Positions 1-6,172 are shown, numbered from the stretch's first letter. The stretch: 6,363 nucleotides of DNA from an uncultured Flavobacteriaceae bacterium (GCA_947311745.1 CAMZLT010000072.1:1-6363); one strand, 5' to 3'. Translations and numbers: made by a program. The notes: generated by a model not told the origin, from the letters alone.

Positions 1-40
1 CTAATGTTGCTACTATTTTTGTTTTTTTAGTTGTTGCCAT
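1..40 (-). CDS. pyk: Pyruvate kinase, N-terminal end only (runs off left edge)
   Basis: Reading the minus strand from the ATG at 40-38 gives MATTKKTKIVATL and then leaves the window. The run TKIVATL is the start of the first beta strand of pyruvate kinase, which normally continues TLGPA/S. Family knowledge: the enzyme converts phosphoenolpyruvate and ADP to pyruvate and ATP, the last step of glycolysis, in the cytoplasm. The start lies only 4 bases after the stop of the IPExxxVDY gene, so the two are almost certainly co-transcribed. Only 13 codons are visible, so the call rests on this short motif plus the neighbour. The IPExxxVDY/pyk pairing is common in Flavobacteriia, which raises confidence. 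Confidence 0.75.
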   Translation of the reverse strand, partial: MATTKKTKIVATL

Positions 41-44
41 TTGT

Positions 45-515
45 TTAGTAAATTAAATTGGTTTTGGACTTTAATAATAAAGGGTTAATGCGATAACATA
101 CTTGTACACCATCTATTGTTTGGATATTTTGAATAATTTTTTCTATTTTTTGAGGCGTATATTCTCCTTCAATTTTTAAAAAATAATCCACTTCTTTTTT
201 TTCTGGTATTAGTGTGTAAGTACTATATAAAGAGTCAAATAAGTTAAAGGCATCTTTTGTGGTTTTTTCTTCTATTATTTGTTTATTTGTAAGTAAAGAC
301 CAAAAATCAAATGTTTTTAAATTTTCAAAATCGTAAATAGAAAATTCAGCCTTATTTTTAGCAAAATTCAGTACTTTTTTATTCCTTCTTAAAGCAATAT
401 TAAATAATTTATTAATTCTAAAAGCAAGGTGATAATCCTCTAAAACACTAGTAATTCCTATTAAGGTATAATCGTGTTCAATTTCTAGTTTTAATATGTG
501 CTTTTTTTGTTTCAT
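45..515 (-). CDS. IPExxxVDY family protein (function unknown)
   Basis: This 156-residue protein contains the family-defining motif IPEKKEVDY at residues 103-111, which fits the Bacteroidota IPExxxVDY family exactly. Its biochemical function is not known to me. It has no signal peptide or membrane segment. The N-terminus is Lys-rich (MKQKKHILKLEIEHDY), followed by a mixed alpha/beta pattern with a conserved-looking YDFENLKTFDFWSL segment around residues 61-74. The ATG at 515 is the only reasonable start: the DNA upstream is A/T-rich, and a TAnnTTTG-type -7 element sits 12 bases before it. It is followed after 4 bases by pyk, suggesting a two-gene operon. In other Flavobacteriia I recall this gene close to rnc. 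Here about 3.5 kb of other genes separates it from rnc, and it is on the opposite strand. Confidence 0.85.
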   Translation of the reverse strand: MKQKKHILKLEIEHDYTLIGITSVLEDYHLAFRINKLFNIALRRNKKVLNFAKNKAEFSIYDFENLKTFDFWSLLTNKQIIEEKTTKDAFNLFDSLYSTYTLIPEKKEVDYFLKIEGEYTPQKIEKIIQNIQTIDGVQVCYRINPLLLKSKTNLIY

Positions 516-963
516 ACTAACTTTTACAAAAGTATTGTTTTTTTAACGATAATCGGAAGTATATTTTTAAATCATCTTAAAATTACTTTTTAACACACTA
601 TAAAGCTTGCGAAAAATATTTTTGGGTTTTTATGTTTACCTTTAATAAAAAGCACCATTAATAAATAAATATTAAAATCAAAAAAATACTATTATTAGCA
701 GTTGCAACTCAAGGACAAATCACAACACCTTTTGTAATAGGACTTACATGTCAAATGGGATTACAAAACTAGACTATCTACTATAATTGAAAATGCTTAA
801 AATTTATTTTGCTCAGAATAGGGTTACAATTAGTTTACGCTTTATTATTTATTTTCCAAAGATGATCTAAAACAATTTCGTTAGATTTTTATTGGTATTC
901 TGATTTTTCATAACGAAAACCTATGAATTTTTCGAGTTCAATTTGTAGTAGAGCTAAATTTTT
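516..963. other. 448-base gap without an intact gene; possible gene remnants
   Basis: No complete gene is visible on either strand. Two scraps stand out. On the plus strand, 671-772 reads as a lysine-rich start followed by a hydrophobic run (KIKKILLLAVAT), like a lipid-export or secretory signal peptide. It has ATT where ATG is expected and stops after 33 codons. A weak promoter-like TACCTTTA lies upstream at 637-644. On the minus strand, 835-963 continues in the rnhA frame after its stop. It shows protein-like codons (LALLQIELEKFIGFRYEKSE, one TAA, then NEIVLDHLWKINN) before a second stop. A weak 6-base stem (914-919 with 929-934) has no U-tract and is not a convincing rnhA terminator. The gap may be a site of gene decay or rearrangement; chance in A/T-rich DNA is not excluded. 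Confidence 0.4.
527..534 (-). promoter_or_regulatory. Candidate -7 promoter element for the IPExxxVDY-pyk operon
   Basis: On the minus strand this reads TACTTTTG, a full match to the Bacteroidota sigma-ABfr -7 consensus TAnnTTTG. It ends 12 bases before the ATG at 515, which would give a leader of only a few bases. I see no clear TTTG -33 element at the expected distance upstream. The call therefore rests on the -7 match and its position, in a genome where such 8-mers also arise by chance. Confidence 0.4.
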
Positions 964-1596
964 TTATTTCCTACCAAAATCAGCAGGAATTTCTCCCCAA
1001 GCCTTGGTTTCCCATTTTAAAATTTTATTCGTGTAGCTATTGGTTTTAATCCAATGTAAAGCACGATGTATCAATTCAAAAAGATACTTGTTATCTGTAT
1101 TTGGTCTAATCGAAGTATTTATATATTTACGTGTAACCCAATTTATCGCAATCCTACTATCCGAATAAATAGGCAAATCTAGTTTGTGTTTTTTACAGTA
1201 TGCTAGAGCATGTACTAAAGCTAAAAACTCCATAATATTATTGCTACTATTTTTAAAAGGACCTTGATGAAAAAGTAAGGTTTTCGTATCGGTAAAAACG
1301 CCTTGATATTCTGAGTTTCCTTTGTTATCACAAGCACCATCCACAGCAATACTTTTAGTTATAGGTTTGCCAATTAAAGCTAATTCAGCAACACTTAATT
1401 CTGTTTCAAAAATATCTTTTCCGATATAATCTTGCGGATTTCCTTTAAAAGCCTTTTCGGCAAGTTCTTTAGTTAAAAAAGATTTGTATTTTGCACCTGT
1501 AAAACCCTCAATTTGCTTCTTACAAGTATTCCATGAAGTGTAAATTCCAGGGTTTTTACCTTCCCAAACTACGTAAAATTTCTTTTTTTTGGACAT
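964..1596 (-). CDS. rnhA: Ribonuclease H1 with N-terminal hybrid-binding (viroplasmin-like) domain
   Basis: This 210-residue protein has two parts. Residues about 5-48 are the caulimovirus-viroplasmin/hybrid-binding domain (FYVVWEGKNPGIYTSWNTC, then GFTGAKYKSF), which binds RNA/DNA duplexes. Residues about 80-210 are the RNase H fold. The four acidic catalytic residues can be placed: D86 (SIAVDGAC), E123 (NNIMEFLAL), D146 (IYSDSRIA) and D206 in the C-terminal GEIPADFGRK, an ending I know from Flavobacteriia. The enzyme cleaves the RNA strand of RNA/DNA hybrids, removing R-loops and replication primers in the cytoplasm. Its ATG lies 4 bases after the purN stop, so it should be the second gene of a purN-rnhA operon. 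No clear terminator follows. The reading frame continues past its stop with an unusually stop-poor stretch (see findings). Confidence 0.95.
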   Translation of the reverse strand: MSKKKKFYVVWEGKNPGIYTSWNTCKKQIEGFTGAKYKSFLTKELAEKAFKGNPQDYIGKDIFETELSVAELALIGKPITKSIAVDGACDNKGNSEYQGVFTDTKTLLFHQGPFKNSSNNIMEFLALVHALAYCKKHKLDLPIYSDSRIAINWVTRKYINTSIRPNTDNKYLFELIHRALHWIKTNSYTNKILKWETKAWGEIPADFGRK

Positions 1597-1600
1597 AATT

Positions 1601-2164
1601 TTATTTACAAATTAACCCTTCAATAACCTTAGGGAAATTATCCATTTCTAATTGATGAATTTTTTTTTGAATACTAAAAATAGTTTCATCTTTATCTAAT
1701 GTAACCTCTTTTTGAAAGATTATAGCGCCATCATCGTATTTTTCGTTAACATAATGAATCGTTATTCCTGTTTTATTTTCGTTGTTTTCTAAAACCTTTT
1801 TATGAATATGTACGCCATACATACCTTTTCCACCATACTTTGGCAACAAAGCAGGATGAATATTTATAATTTTATTAGTAAATGAAGCAATAATAGTGCT
1901 AGGTACTTTCCATAAAAAACCTGCAAGAATTATAAAATCAGCTTCTTTTTTTAAGAAATTTAGAATTGTTTCCGAGTGGTAAAAATCGTTTTTATTAAAT
2001 ACTAAACAGTTAATATTTAGCCTATTACATCTATTAATAACTTTGGCATCTTTATTGTTAGTTAGCACATGAGTTACTATTACACTTTTCTTATTTTGAA
2101 AAAAAGAAATAATATTTTCTGCATTTGTTCCGGAACCAGAAGCAAAAATAACAAGACGTTTCAT
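1601..2164 (-). CDS. purN: Phosphoribosylglycinamide formyltransferase (GART)
   Basis: This 187-residue protein covers the whole PurN fold. The N-terminal phosphate-binding loop is FASGSGTNAENI (residues 7-18). The folate-binding and catalytic core follows: LAGFLWKVP (80-88), then INIHPALLPKYGGKGMYG with catalytic N101 and H103, then H138 and DDG with the catalytic Asp at D145. It transfers a formyl group from 10-formyl-tetrahydrofolate to GAR, the third step of de novo purine synthesis, in the cytoplasm. It is slightly shorter than the E. coli enzyme (212 residues), mainly at the C-terminus, as is usual in this phylum. It heads a minus-strand pair with rnhA and diverges from acpP. I found no full TAnnTTTG promoter upstream. 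The nearest is TATTTTG (minus strand, 2218-2212), one base short of consensus. Confidence 0.95.
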   Translation of the reverse strand: MKRLVIFASGSGTNAENIISFFQNKKSVIVTHVLTNNKDAKVINRCNRLNINCLVFNKNDFYHSETILNFLKKEADFIILAGFLWKVPSTIIASFTNKIINIHPALLPKYGGKGMYGVHIHKKVLENNENKTGITIHYVNEKYDDGAIIFQKEVTLDKDETIFSIQKKIHQLEMDNFPKVIEGLICK

Positions 2165-2302
2165 TTATAATAAAGGTTATAAGTAAGTACAAAAAAAAGA
2201 ATTATTATTAACAAAATAGCCATATAGACAGTCTTTTTATAAAAAAAAGAAATTTATTGACTATAAAAACGGAAGCAAATGGTAAAATTTAAATTAATTG
2301 TT

Positions 2303-2310
2303 TACTTTTG
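2303..2310 (+). promoter_or_regulatory. Candidate -7 promoter element for acpP
   Basis: TACTTTTG matches the Bacteroidota -7 consensus TAnnTTTG in full and lies 27 bases before the acpP ATG, a normal leader length. The -33 region is weak: only a TG at 2280-2281 falls at about the right spacing. The leader between this element and the ATG is A/T-rich (AATTAAAATTAACATT) with no Shine-Dalgarno sequence, typical of highly translated genes in this phylum. The rest of the 173-base divergent spacer with purN shows only A- and T-tracts. Confidence 0.6.
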
Positions 2311-2337
2311 TGCCGTAATTAAATTAAAATTAACATT

Positions 2338-2571
2338 ATGTCAGACATTACATCAAGAGTAAAAGCTATTATCGTTGACAAATTAGGCGTTGACGAAAAT
2401 GAAGTAACTAACGAAGCAAACTTCACAAATGATTTAGGAGCAGATTCATTAGATACTGTAGAATTAATTATGGAATTCGAAAAAGAATTTGATATTCAAA
2501 TTCCAGATGATCAAGCAGAAAATATTGCAACAGTTGGTCAAGCAATTACTTATATCGAAAGTGCAAAATAG
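2338..2571 (+). CDS. acpP: Acyl carrier protein
   Basis: This 77-residue acidic protein has the standard ACP length. The phosphopantetheine attachment motif is LGADSLDTVEL, with the modified serine at S37. Helix II continues as VELIMEFEKEFDIQIPDDQAE, the surface recognised by fatty-acid synthesis partners. It carries the growing acyl chain as a thioester during type II fatty-acid synthesis in the cytoplasm. It sits just upstream of fabF, the usual pairing. A strong hairpin terminator lies between them, so acpP can be made in large excess over fabF. The ATG at 2338 is the only sensible start. Confidence 0.97.
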   Translation: MSDITSRVKAIIVDKLGVDENEVTNEANFTNDLGADSLDTVELIMEFEKEFDIQIPDDQAENIATVGQAITYIESAK

Positions 2572-2593
2572 TAATTTATTACTATAAAAAATT

Positions 2594-2635
2594 AAATTAC
2601 GAGTGTTGTTTTAATACAATATTCGTAATTTTTTT
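2594..2635 (+). terminator. Intrinsic terminator after acpP
   Basis: The arms AAATTACGA (2594-2602) and TCGTAATTT (2623-2631) pair perfectly. Pairing continues inward through 2603-2609 with 2616-2622, including two G-U pairs, leaving a 6-base loop (2610-2615). The whole stem is about 16 pairs and runs into an uninterrupted T-tract (2629-2635). An A-run precedes the left arm. It starts 22 bases after the acpP stop, so most transcripts probably end here. Confidence 0.8.
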
Positions 2636-2650
2636 GTTTAAAAAAAAGGT

Positions 2651-2683
2651 TTTGGCATAAATAGATTATTTTTATTAACTTTG
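2651..2683 (+). promoter_or_regulatory. Promoter for the fabF-rnc operon (-33 and -7 elements)
   Basis: A TTTG at 2651-2654 and a perfect -7 element TAACTTTG at 2676-2683 are separated by 21 bases. This fits the two-part Bacteroidota sigma-ABfr promoter (TTTG, about 19-21 bases, TAnnTTTG). It lies just after the acpP terminator and 58 bases before the fabF ATG. It is the best promoter match in the window. Confidence 0.7.
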
Positions 2684-2741
2684 TAGCAAAGCCAACTTTT
2701 CATTACTTTTGAAAAGTGAAAAAATATTTAAAGATAAAAAC

Positions 2742-3995
2742 ATGGAACTAAAGCGAGTAGTAGTAACTGGATTGGGAGCATTAACTCCAATTGGTAACAA
2801 TATACAAGATTATTGGAACAACTTAATCAAAGGTGTTAGCGGCGCTGCACCAATAACTTATTTTGATGCTTCAAAATTTAAAACGCAATTTGCATGTGAA
2901 CTTAAAAACTTTGAAGTAACCGATTTTATTCATCGCAAAGAAGCAAGACGAATGGATCGTTTTACACAATACGCAATGGTTGCCTCTGACGAAGCAATTA
3001 AAGATGCAGATATTGACCTTGAAAAATTAGATAAAGATAGAGTTGGAGTAATTTGGGGAGCAGGAATTGGCGGTTTAGAAACGTTTCAAAATGAAGTTTT
3101 GAATTATGCTGCTGGTGATGGTACACCACGATTTAATCCATTTTTTATACCTAAAATGATTGCCGATATTGCTCCAGGTCAAATATCTATAAAATATGGA
3201 TTTAGAGGTCCAAATTTTGCAACGGTATCTGCTTGTGCATCCTCTGCAAATGCACTTATTGATGCATTTAATTATATTCGATTAGGTCAAGCAGACATGT
3301 TTGTTGCTGGTGGTTCAGAAGCAGCAGTAACCATAGCAGGAATGGGAGGTTTTAACTCTATGCATGCTCTATCAACACGAAATGATGATCCAAAAACGGC
3401 ATCTAGACCTTTTGATAAAGACCGCGATGGTTTTGTACTTGGCGAAGGTGCTGGTGCAATTATTTTAGAAGAATACGAACATGCAAAAACAAGAGGTGCG
3501 AAAATTTATGCCGAATTACTTGGTGGAGGATTATCCGCAGATGCACATCATATAACCGCTCCACATCCCGAAGGCTTAGGGGCTTTGGCAGTAATGAAAA
3601 ACTGTTTAAAAGATGCAAATTTACAACCAGAAGCAGTTGATGCGATTAACATGCACGGAACTTCAACCCCTTTAGGTGATATTGCCGAATCTAAAGCAAT
3701 TAAAAAAGTATTTGGCGAACATGCCTATAACATAAATATCAATTCTACAAAATCTATGACTGGTCATTTGTTAGGAGCAGCAGGAGCGATTGAAGCAATT
3801 GCCTCAATTTTATCCATTAAGCATGGTATTGTTCCTCCTACTATTAATCATTTTACCGATGATGAAGGTATTGATCCTAAATTAAATTTAACTTTTAACA
3901 AAGCACAAAAACGAGATGTAAAAGTTGCAATGAGTAATACATTTGGTTTTGGTGGTCATAATGCATGTGTATTATTTAAAAAACTTGAGGAATAA
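2742..3995 (+). CDS. fabF: Beta-ketoacyl-ACP synthase II
   Basis: Starting from the ATG at 2742 the protein has 417 residues and begins MELKRVVVTGLGALTPIGN, the family's usual N-terminus. A longer frame from TTG at 2709 adds 11 Lys-rich residues with no family support. The thiolase-fold Cys-His-His triad is present: C165 in VSACASSAN, H305 in INMHGTSTPLGD, and H342 in STKSMTGHLLGAAGA, with K337 just before it. The gatekeeper loop NTFGFGGHN lies at residues 400-408. FabF condenses malonyl-ACP with acyl-ACP, extending fatty acids by two carbons in the cytoplasm. It has its own promoter downstream of the acpP terminator. Its TAA is immediately followed by the rnc ATG, so the two are co-transcribed. 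Confidence 0.96.
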   Translation: MELKRVVVTGLGALTPIGNNIQDYWNNLIKGVSGAAPITYFDASKFKTQFACELKNFEVTDFIHRKEARRMDRFTQYAMVASDEAIKDADIDLEKLDKDRVGVIWGAGIGGLETFQNEVLNYAAGDGTPRFNPFFIPKMIADIAPGQISIKYGFRGPNFATVSACASSANALIDAFNYIRLGQADMFVAGGSEAAVTIAGMGGFNSMHALSTRNDDPKTASRPFDKDRDGFVLGEGAGAIILEEYEHAKTRGAKIYAELLGGGLSADAHHITAPHPEGLGALAVMKNCLKDANLQPEAVDAINMHGTSTPLGDIAESKAIKKVFGEHAYNININSTKSMTGHLLGAAGAIEAIASILSIKHGIVPPTINHFTDDEGIDPKLNLTFNKAQKRDVKVAMSNTFGFGGHNACVLFKKLEE

Positions 3996-4733
3996 ATGAA
4001 TTTTCCATTTTTAAAGAAACTTAAAAATCCACTTAGTAAAAAAGAGGAAAATTTTTTGAACTCTTTAAAACCAATTATTGGTTATAAACCAACAAAAATT
4101 CATTATTTTAAAAAAGCATTTACACATAGCTCGGTTAAAAAAGAGCTTAACGGAAAACCATTTAATTACGAACGCTTAGAGTTTTTAGGAGACACTTTTT
4201 TAGACGCGATAGTTTCTAATTACTTGTATGTTAATTCTCCAGATGGGGATGAAGGCTATTTAACACAAATGCGTTCTAAAATTGTTAGTAGAGAAAACCT
4301 AAATAAAGTAGGTAAAGAATTAAATTTAATTAGCTTAGTACAAAGTAGTGTTAAGAAAAAACATTTTGGCGAAAACATTTACGGAAATTTATACGAAGCC
4401 GTTACAGGTGCCGTTTTTTTAGATAAAGGATACGACGGTTGCAAAAAATTTATTCATAAAACTTTATTAGATCCGTATGTAGATATTAAGCGATTGGAAG
4501 GGAAAATCACAAGTTATAAAAGCGTTTTAATAGAATGGTGTCAAAAGAACAAATTAAAATTTGACTTTGCAATAAAAGATGAAAATTCTAAAGAAAAAAC
4601 CAAACATTTTACGGTAAACTGTATTATTGAACAAAAAATAATTTCAAAAGGCAGAGCTACTTCTAAGAAAAAAGCAGAGGAAATTGCTGCTCGCAGAGCA
4701 TACTATACACTACAAAACGAAATTGAAAAGTAA
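3996..4733 (+). CDS. rnc: Ribonuclease III
   Basis: This 245-residue enzyme has an N-terminal extension of about 25 residues, an endonuclease domain (about 28-160) and a double-stranded RNA-binding domain (about 170-243). The signature is NYERLEFLGDTFLDAI, with E62 and D66 matching E. coli E41 and D45. The second catalytic patch reads YGNLYEAVTGAVFLDKGY. E134 matches E. coli E117, but N131 stands where E. coli has D114. I recall Asn here in other Bacteroidota enzymes, so I read it as lineage-typical rather than inactivating. The RNA-binding domain ends with the usual basic helix (SKGRATSKKKAEEIAARRA). RNase III cleaves double-stranded RNA in rRNA maturation and mRNA turnover. The ATG directly abuts the fabF stop, suggesting coupled translation. 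Confidence 0.95.
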   Translation: MNFPFLKKLKNPLSKKEENFLNSLKPIIGYKPTKIHYFKKAFTHSSVKKELNGKPFNYERLEFLGDTFLDAIVSNYLYVNSPDGDEGYLTQMRSKIVSRENLNKVGKELNLISLVQSSVKKKHFGENIYGNLYEAVTGAVFLDKGYDGCKKFIHKTLLDPYVDIKRLEGKITSYKSVLIEWCQKNKLKFDFAIKDENSKEKTKHFTVNCIIEQKIISKGRATSKKKAEEIAARRAYYTLQNEIEK

Positions 4734-4756
4734 TAAATTTCTAAAAATCTATTTTG

Positions 4757-4764
4757 TATATTTG
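4757..4764 (+). promoter_or_regulatory. Candidate -7 promoter element for the aminotransferase-moaE unit
   Basis: TATATTTG fits TAnnTTTG in full and ends 17 bases before the ATG at 4782, within the 48-base space after rnc. No TTTG is visible at the right distance for a -33 element. The spacer is very A/T-rich, so a chance match is possible. If real, the gene can be expressed independently of fabF-rnc. Confidence 0.45.
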
Positions 4765-4781
4765 TTCAATAAAAATAATAT

Positions 4782-5942
4782 ATGGTAGATTGCCAAAGAC
4801 ATAAATTTAAAATTCCTGATAGTGTTAGTTATCTAAATTGTGCATATATGTCGCCTTTTTTAAAAAAAATAGAAAAAGTAGGACACAGAGCAGTAAGCAA
4901 AAAATGTCTTCCTTTTGAAATAACAGGAGACGATTTTTTTGAAAACACAAGCAAACTTAAAGTGTTGTTTTCTAAATTAGTTTCTATCCCAGATTACAAT
5001 AATGTTGCGATAATTCCTGCTACATCTTATGGTATTGCAACCGTAACAAACAATATTGTTTTAAATAAAGGTGAAGAAATTATTGTTGTTGATGAACAAT
5101 TTCCTAGTAATATTTATTCTTGGCAAAACGTAGTCAATAAACACCAAGGAAAATTAATTAATATTGCAAAACCAAAAGCACTGAAAAATAGAGGGAAATT
5201 ATGGAATAAATCAATTTTAGAAGCTATAAACTCAAATACTAGAGTAGTAGCAATACCAATTGTACATTGGAGTGATGGAACCTTATTTGATATTGAAGCT
5301 ATTCGTAAAAAAACAAAAGAAAACAATGCTTTACTCATTATTGATGGTACACAAAGTATTGGTGCATTACCATTTTCAGTTTCCGAAATACAACCTGATG
5401 CTTTAATTTGCTCAGGATATAAATGGCTATTAGGACCATATTCTATCGGATTGGCATATTTTTCAGATGAATTATGTAAAGGAAATCCTATTGAAGAAAA
5501 TTGGATTAACCGAAAAAACAGTCACAATTTTGCAAATTTGGTAAATTACGAGTCTGATTACCAGCCAAAAGCAGGTAAATTTAACGTTGGTGAAATGAGT
5601 AATTTCACCTTAACACCAATGCTTTTAGAGTCCATAAAACAATTACTCGATTGGAAACCAGAACGTATTCAAGAGTATACCAAATATATTTCGGAAAAAG
5701 CAATAAGAAAACTAAAAAGATTGGGTTGTTTTATTGAAAATGAAAAGTATCGTGCAGCACATTTATTTGGTATTTATTTACCAGAAAAAACAGATTTAAA
5801 TGCTTTAAAAAAAGAATTATCCAAGCAAAAAGTTTATGTTTCCTTTCGTGGTAATGCAGTACGAGTTTCACCACATTTGTACAATACAAAAATGGATTTT
5901 GAAAAATTAGTTAAATGTTTTATAACCGTTTTAAAAAAATAA
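4782..5942 (+). CDS. PLP-dependent class V aminotransferase-fold enzyme (COG0520-like), substrate unknown
   Basis: This 386-residue protein has a complete fold-type I core of the class V family (NifS/CsdB, kynureninase, isopenicillin-N epimerase relatives). PLP-contacting features are visible: ATSYGIATVTN (phosphate/ring region, residues 80-90), H162 in PIVHWSDG, D188 and Q191 in LIIDGTQSIG, and the Schiff-base lysine K214 in SGYKWLLGPYSIG. R361 in GNAVRVSPHLYNT is the likely carboxylate-binding arginine. The cysteine of the desulfurase loop (RTGHHCA in CsdB) is missing: this region reads VYVSFRGNAVRV with no Cys. A cysteine desulfurase is therefore unlikely. An epimerase- or kynureninase-like lyase or transferase is more probable. 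It has no signal peptide. moaE starts 12 bases downstream, suggesting one transcript. The substrate cannot be told from sequence. Confidence 0.85.
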   Translation: MVDCQRHKFKIPDSVSYLNCAYMSPFLKKIEKVGHRAVSKKCLPFEITGDDFFENTSKLKVLFSKLVSIPDYNNVAIIPATSYGIATVTNNIVLNKGEEIIVVDEQFPSNIYSWQNVVNKHQGKLINIAKPKALKNRGKLWNKSILEAINSNTRVVAIPIVHWSDGTLFDIEAIRKKTKENNALLIIDGTQSIGALPFSVSEIQPDALICSGYKWLLGPYSIGLAYFSDELCKGNPIEENWINRKNSHNFANLVNYESDYQPKAGKFNVGEMSNFTLTPMLLESIKQLLDWKPERIQEYTKYISEKAIRKLKRLGCFIENEKYRAAHLFGIYLPEKTDLNALKKELSKQKVYVSFRGNAVRVSPHLYNTKMDFEKLVKCFITVLKK

Positions 5943-5954
5943 TATTTTAAAATT

Positions 5955-6140
5955 ATGCAACAACAAATTTCGGTATTACTTACTACGGAAAAATTAAATA
6001 TGCAAGAAGCATACGATTTTGTACAAGATGCAAGTTGTGGAGGTATTGCTCTTTTTATAGGGTGTAGTCCCCGACTACACCGCCATTGTCAAATGGGGAT
6101 AATGTGTATGTTTGGCATCAGAAAAAATAAGCTTGGTTGA
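5955..6140 (+). pseudogene. moaE: Molybdopterin synthase large subunit, truncated after about 36 residues
   Basis: The first 36 residues match the N-terminus of flavobacterial MoaE: MQQQISVLLTTEKLN, then YDFVQDASCGGIALFIG, the strand that in the family continues into G-x-VRNH. MoaE normally has about 140-150 residues. With MoaD it forms molybdopterin synthase, which inserts the dithiolene sulfurs into precursor Z (cPMP). Here the frame leaves the family at codon 36 or 37 (about base 6060), where the hairpin repeat begins. It runs on through unrelated residues (CSPRLHRHCQMG...) to a TGA at 6138-6140. All active-site residues, including the essential lysine, would be missing, so this copy should be inactive. 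The rest of the gene may lie beyond the window if this is an insertion. Confidence in the MoaE identity is moderate because only the N-terminus is present. Confidence 0.7.
6058..6086 (+). repeat. Left unit of an inverted hairpin pair (REP-like)
   Basis: GGTGTAGTC (6061-6069) and GACTACACC (6073-6081) form a perfect 9-bp stem with a 3-base CCC loop. The unit is flanked by TAG on the outer side and GCCAT on the inner side. It matches the reverse complement of 6173-6201 in 27 of 29 positions. A second small stem, CCATT (6083-6087) with AATGG (6092-6096), follows directly. The unit is much richer in G and C than the genes to its left and begins exactly where moaE loses its family sequence. Confidence 0.85.
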
Positions 6141-6172
6141 GATATAAATTGAGACGGCATTCCTGTTGCCTT
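6087..6172. other. 86-base spacer between the two hairpin units
   Basis: No convincing gene is present. The plus-strand frame from moaE ends here at 6138-6140. The minus strand has one ORF of 23 codons (6089-6160, starting MPSQFISQ) with no recognisable features. GGCAT occurs twice in direct orientation (about 6114-6118 and 6155-6159). In BIME-type elements such spacers separate paired palindromes, and I read it this way. Confidence 0.4.

Noticed and set aside
914..934. rnhA terminator hairpin (CGAAAA with TTTTCG)
   Set aside because: The stem is six mostly A-T pairs with a 9-base loop and no following U-tract.
2212..2218. purN promoter (minus strand TATTTTG)
   Set aside because: One base short of TAnnTTTG, with no matching -33 element; too weak to list as a feature.
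2709..2741. TTG start extending FabF by 11 residues
   Set aside because: The extra residues (MKSEKIFKDKN) have no family support. The ATG at 2742 gives the canonical MELKRVVVTG start.
5114..5338. 74-codon minus-strand ORF inside the aminotransferase gene
   Set aside because: It lies wholly within a clearly conserved gene on the other strand, has no recognisable motif, and looks like a shadow frame.
6063..6140. MoaE tail as a genuine fusion to a new domain
   Set aside because: The residues after codon 36 are read straight through a palindromic repeat and its spacer, show no protein-like pattern, and end quickly at a TGA.
6089..6160. 23-codon minus-strand ORF between the hairpins (starts MPSQFISQ)
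   Set aside because: Too short, no promoter, no recognisable features, and it spans the spacer of a repeat element.
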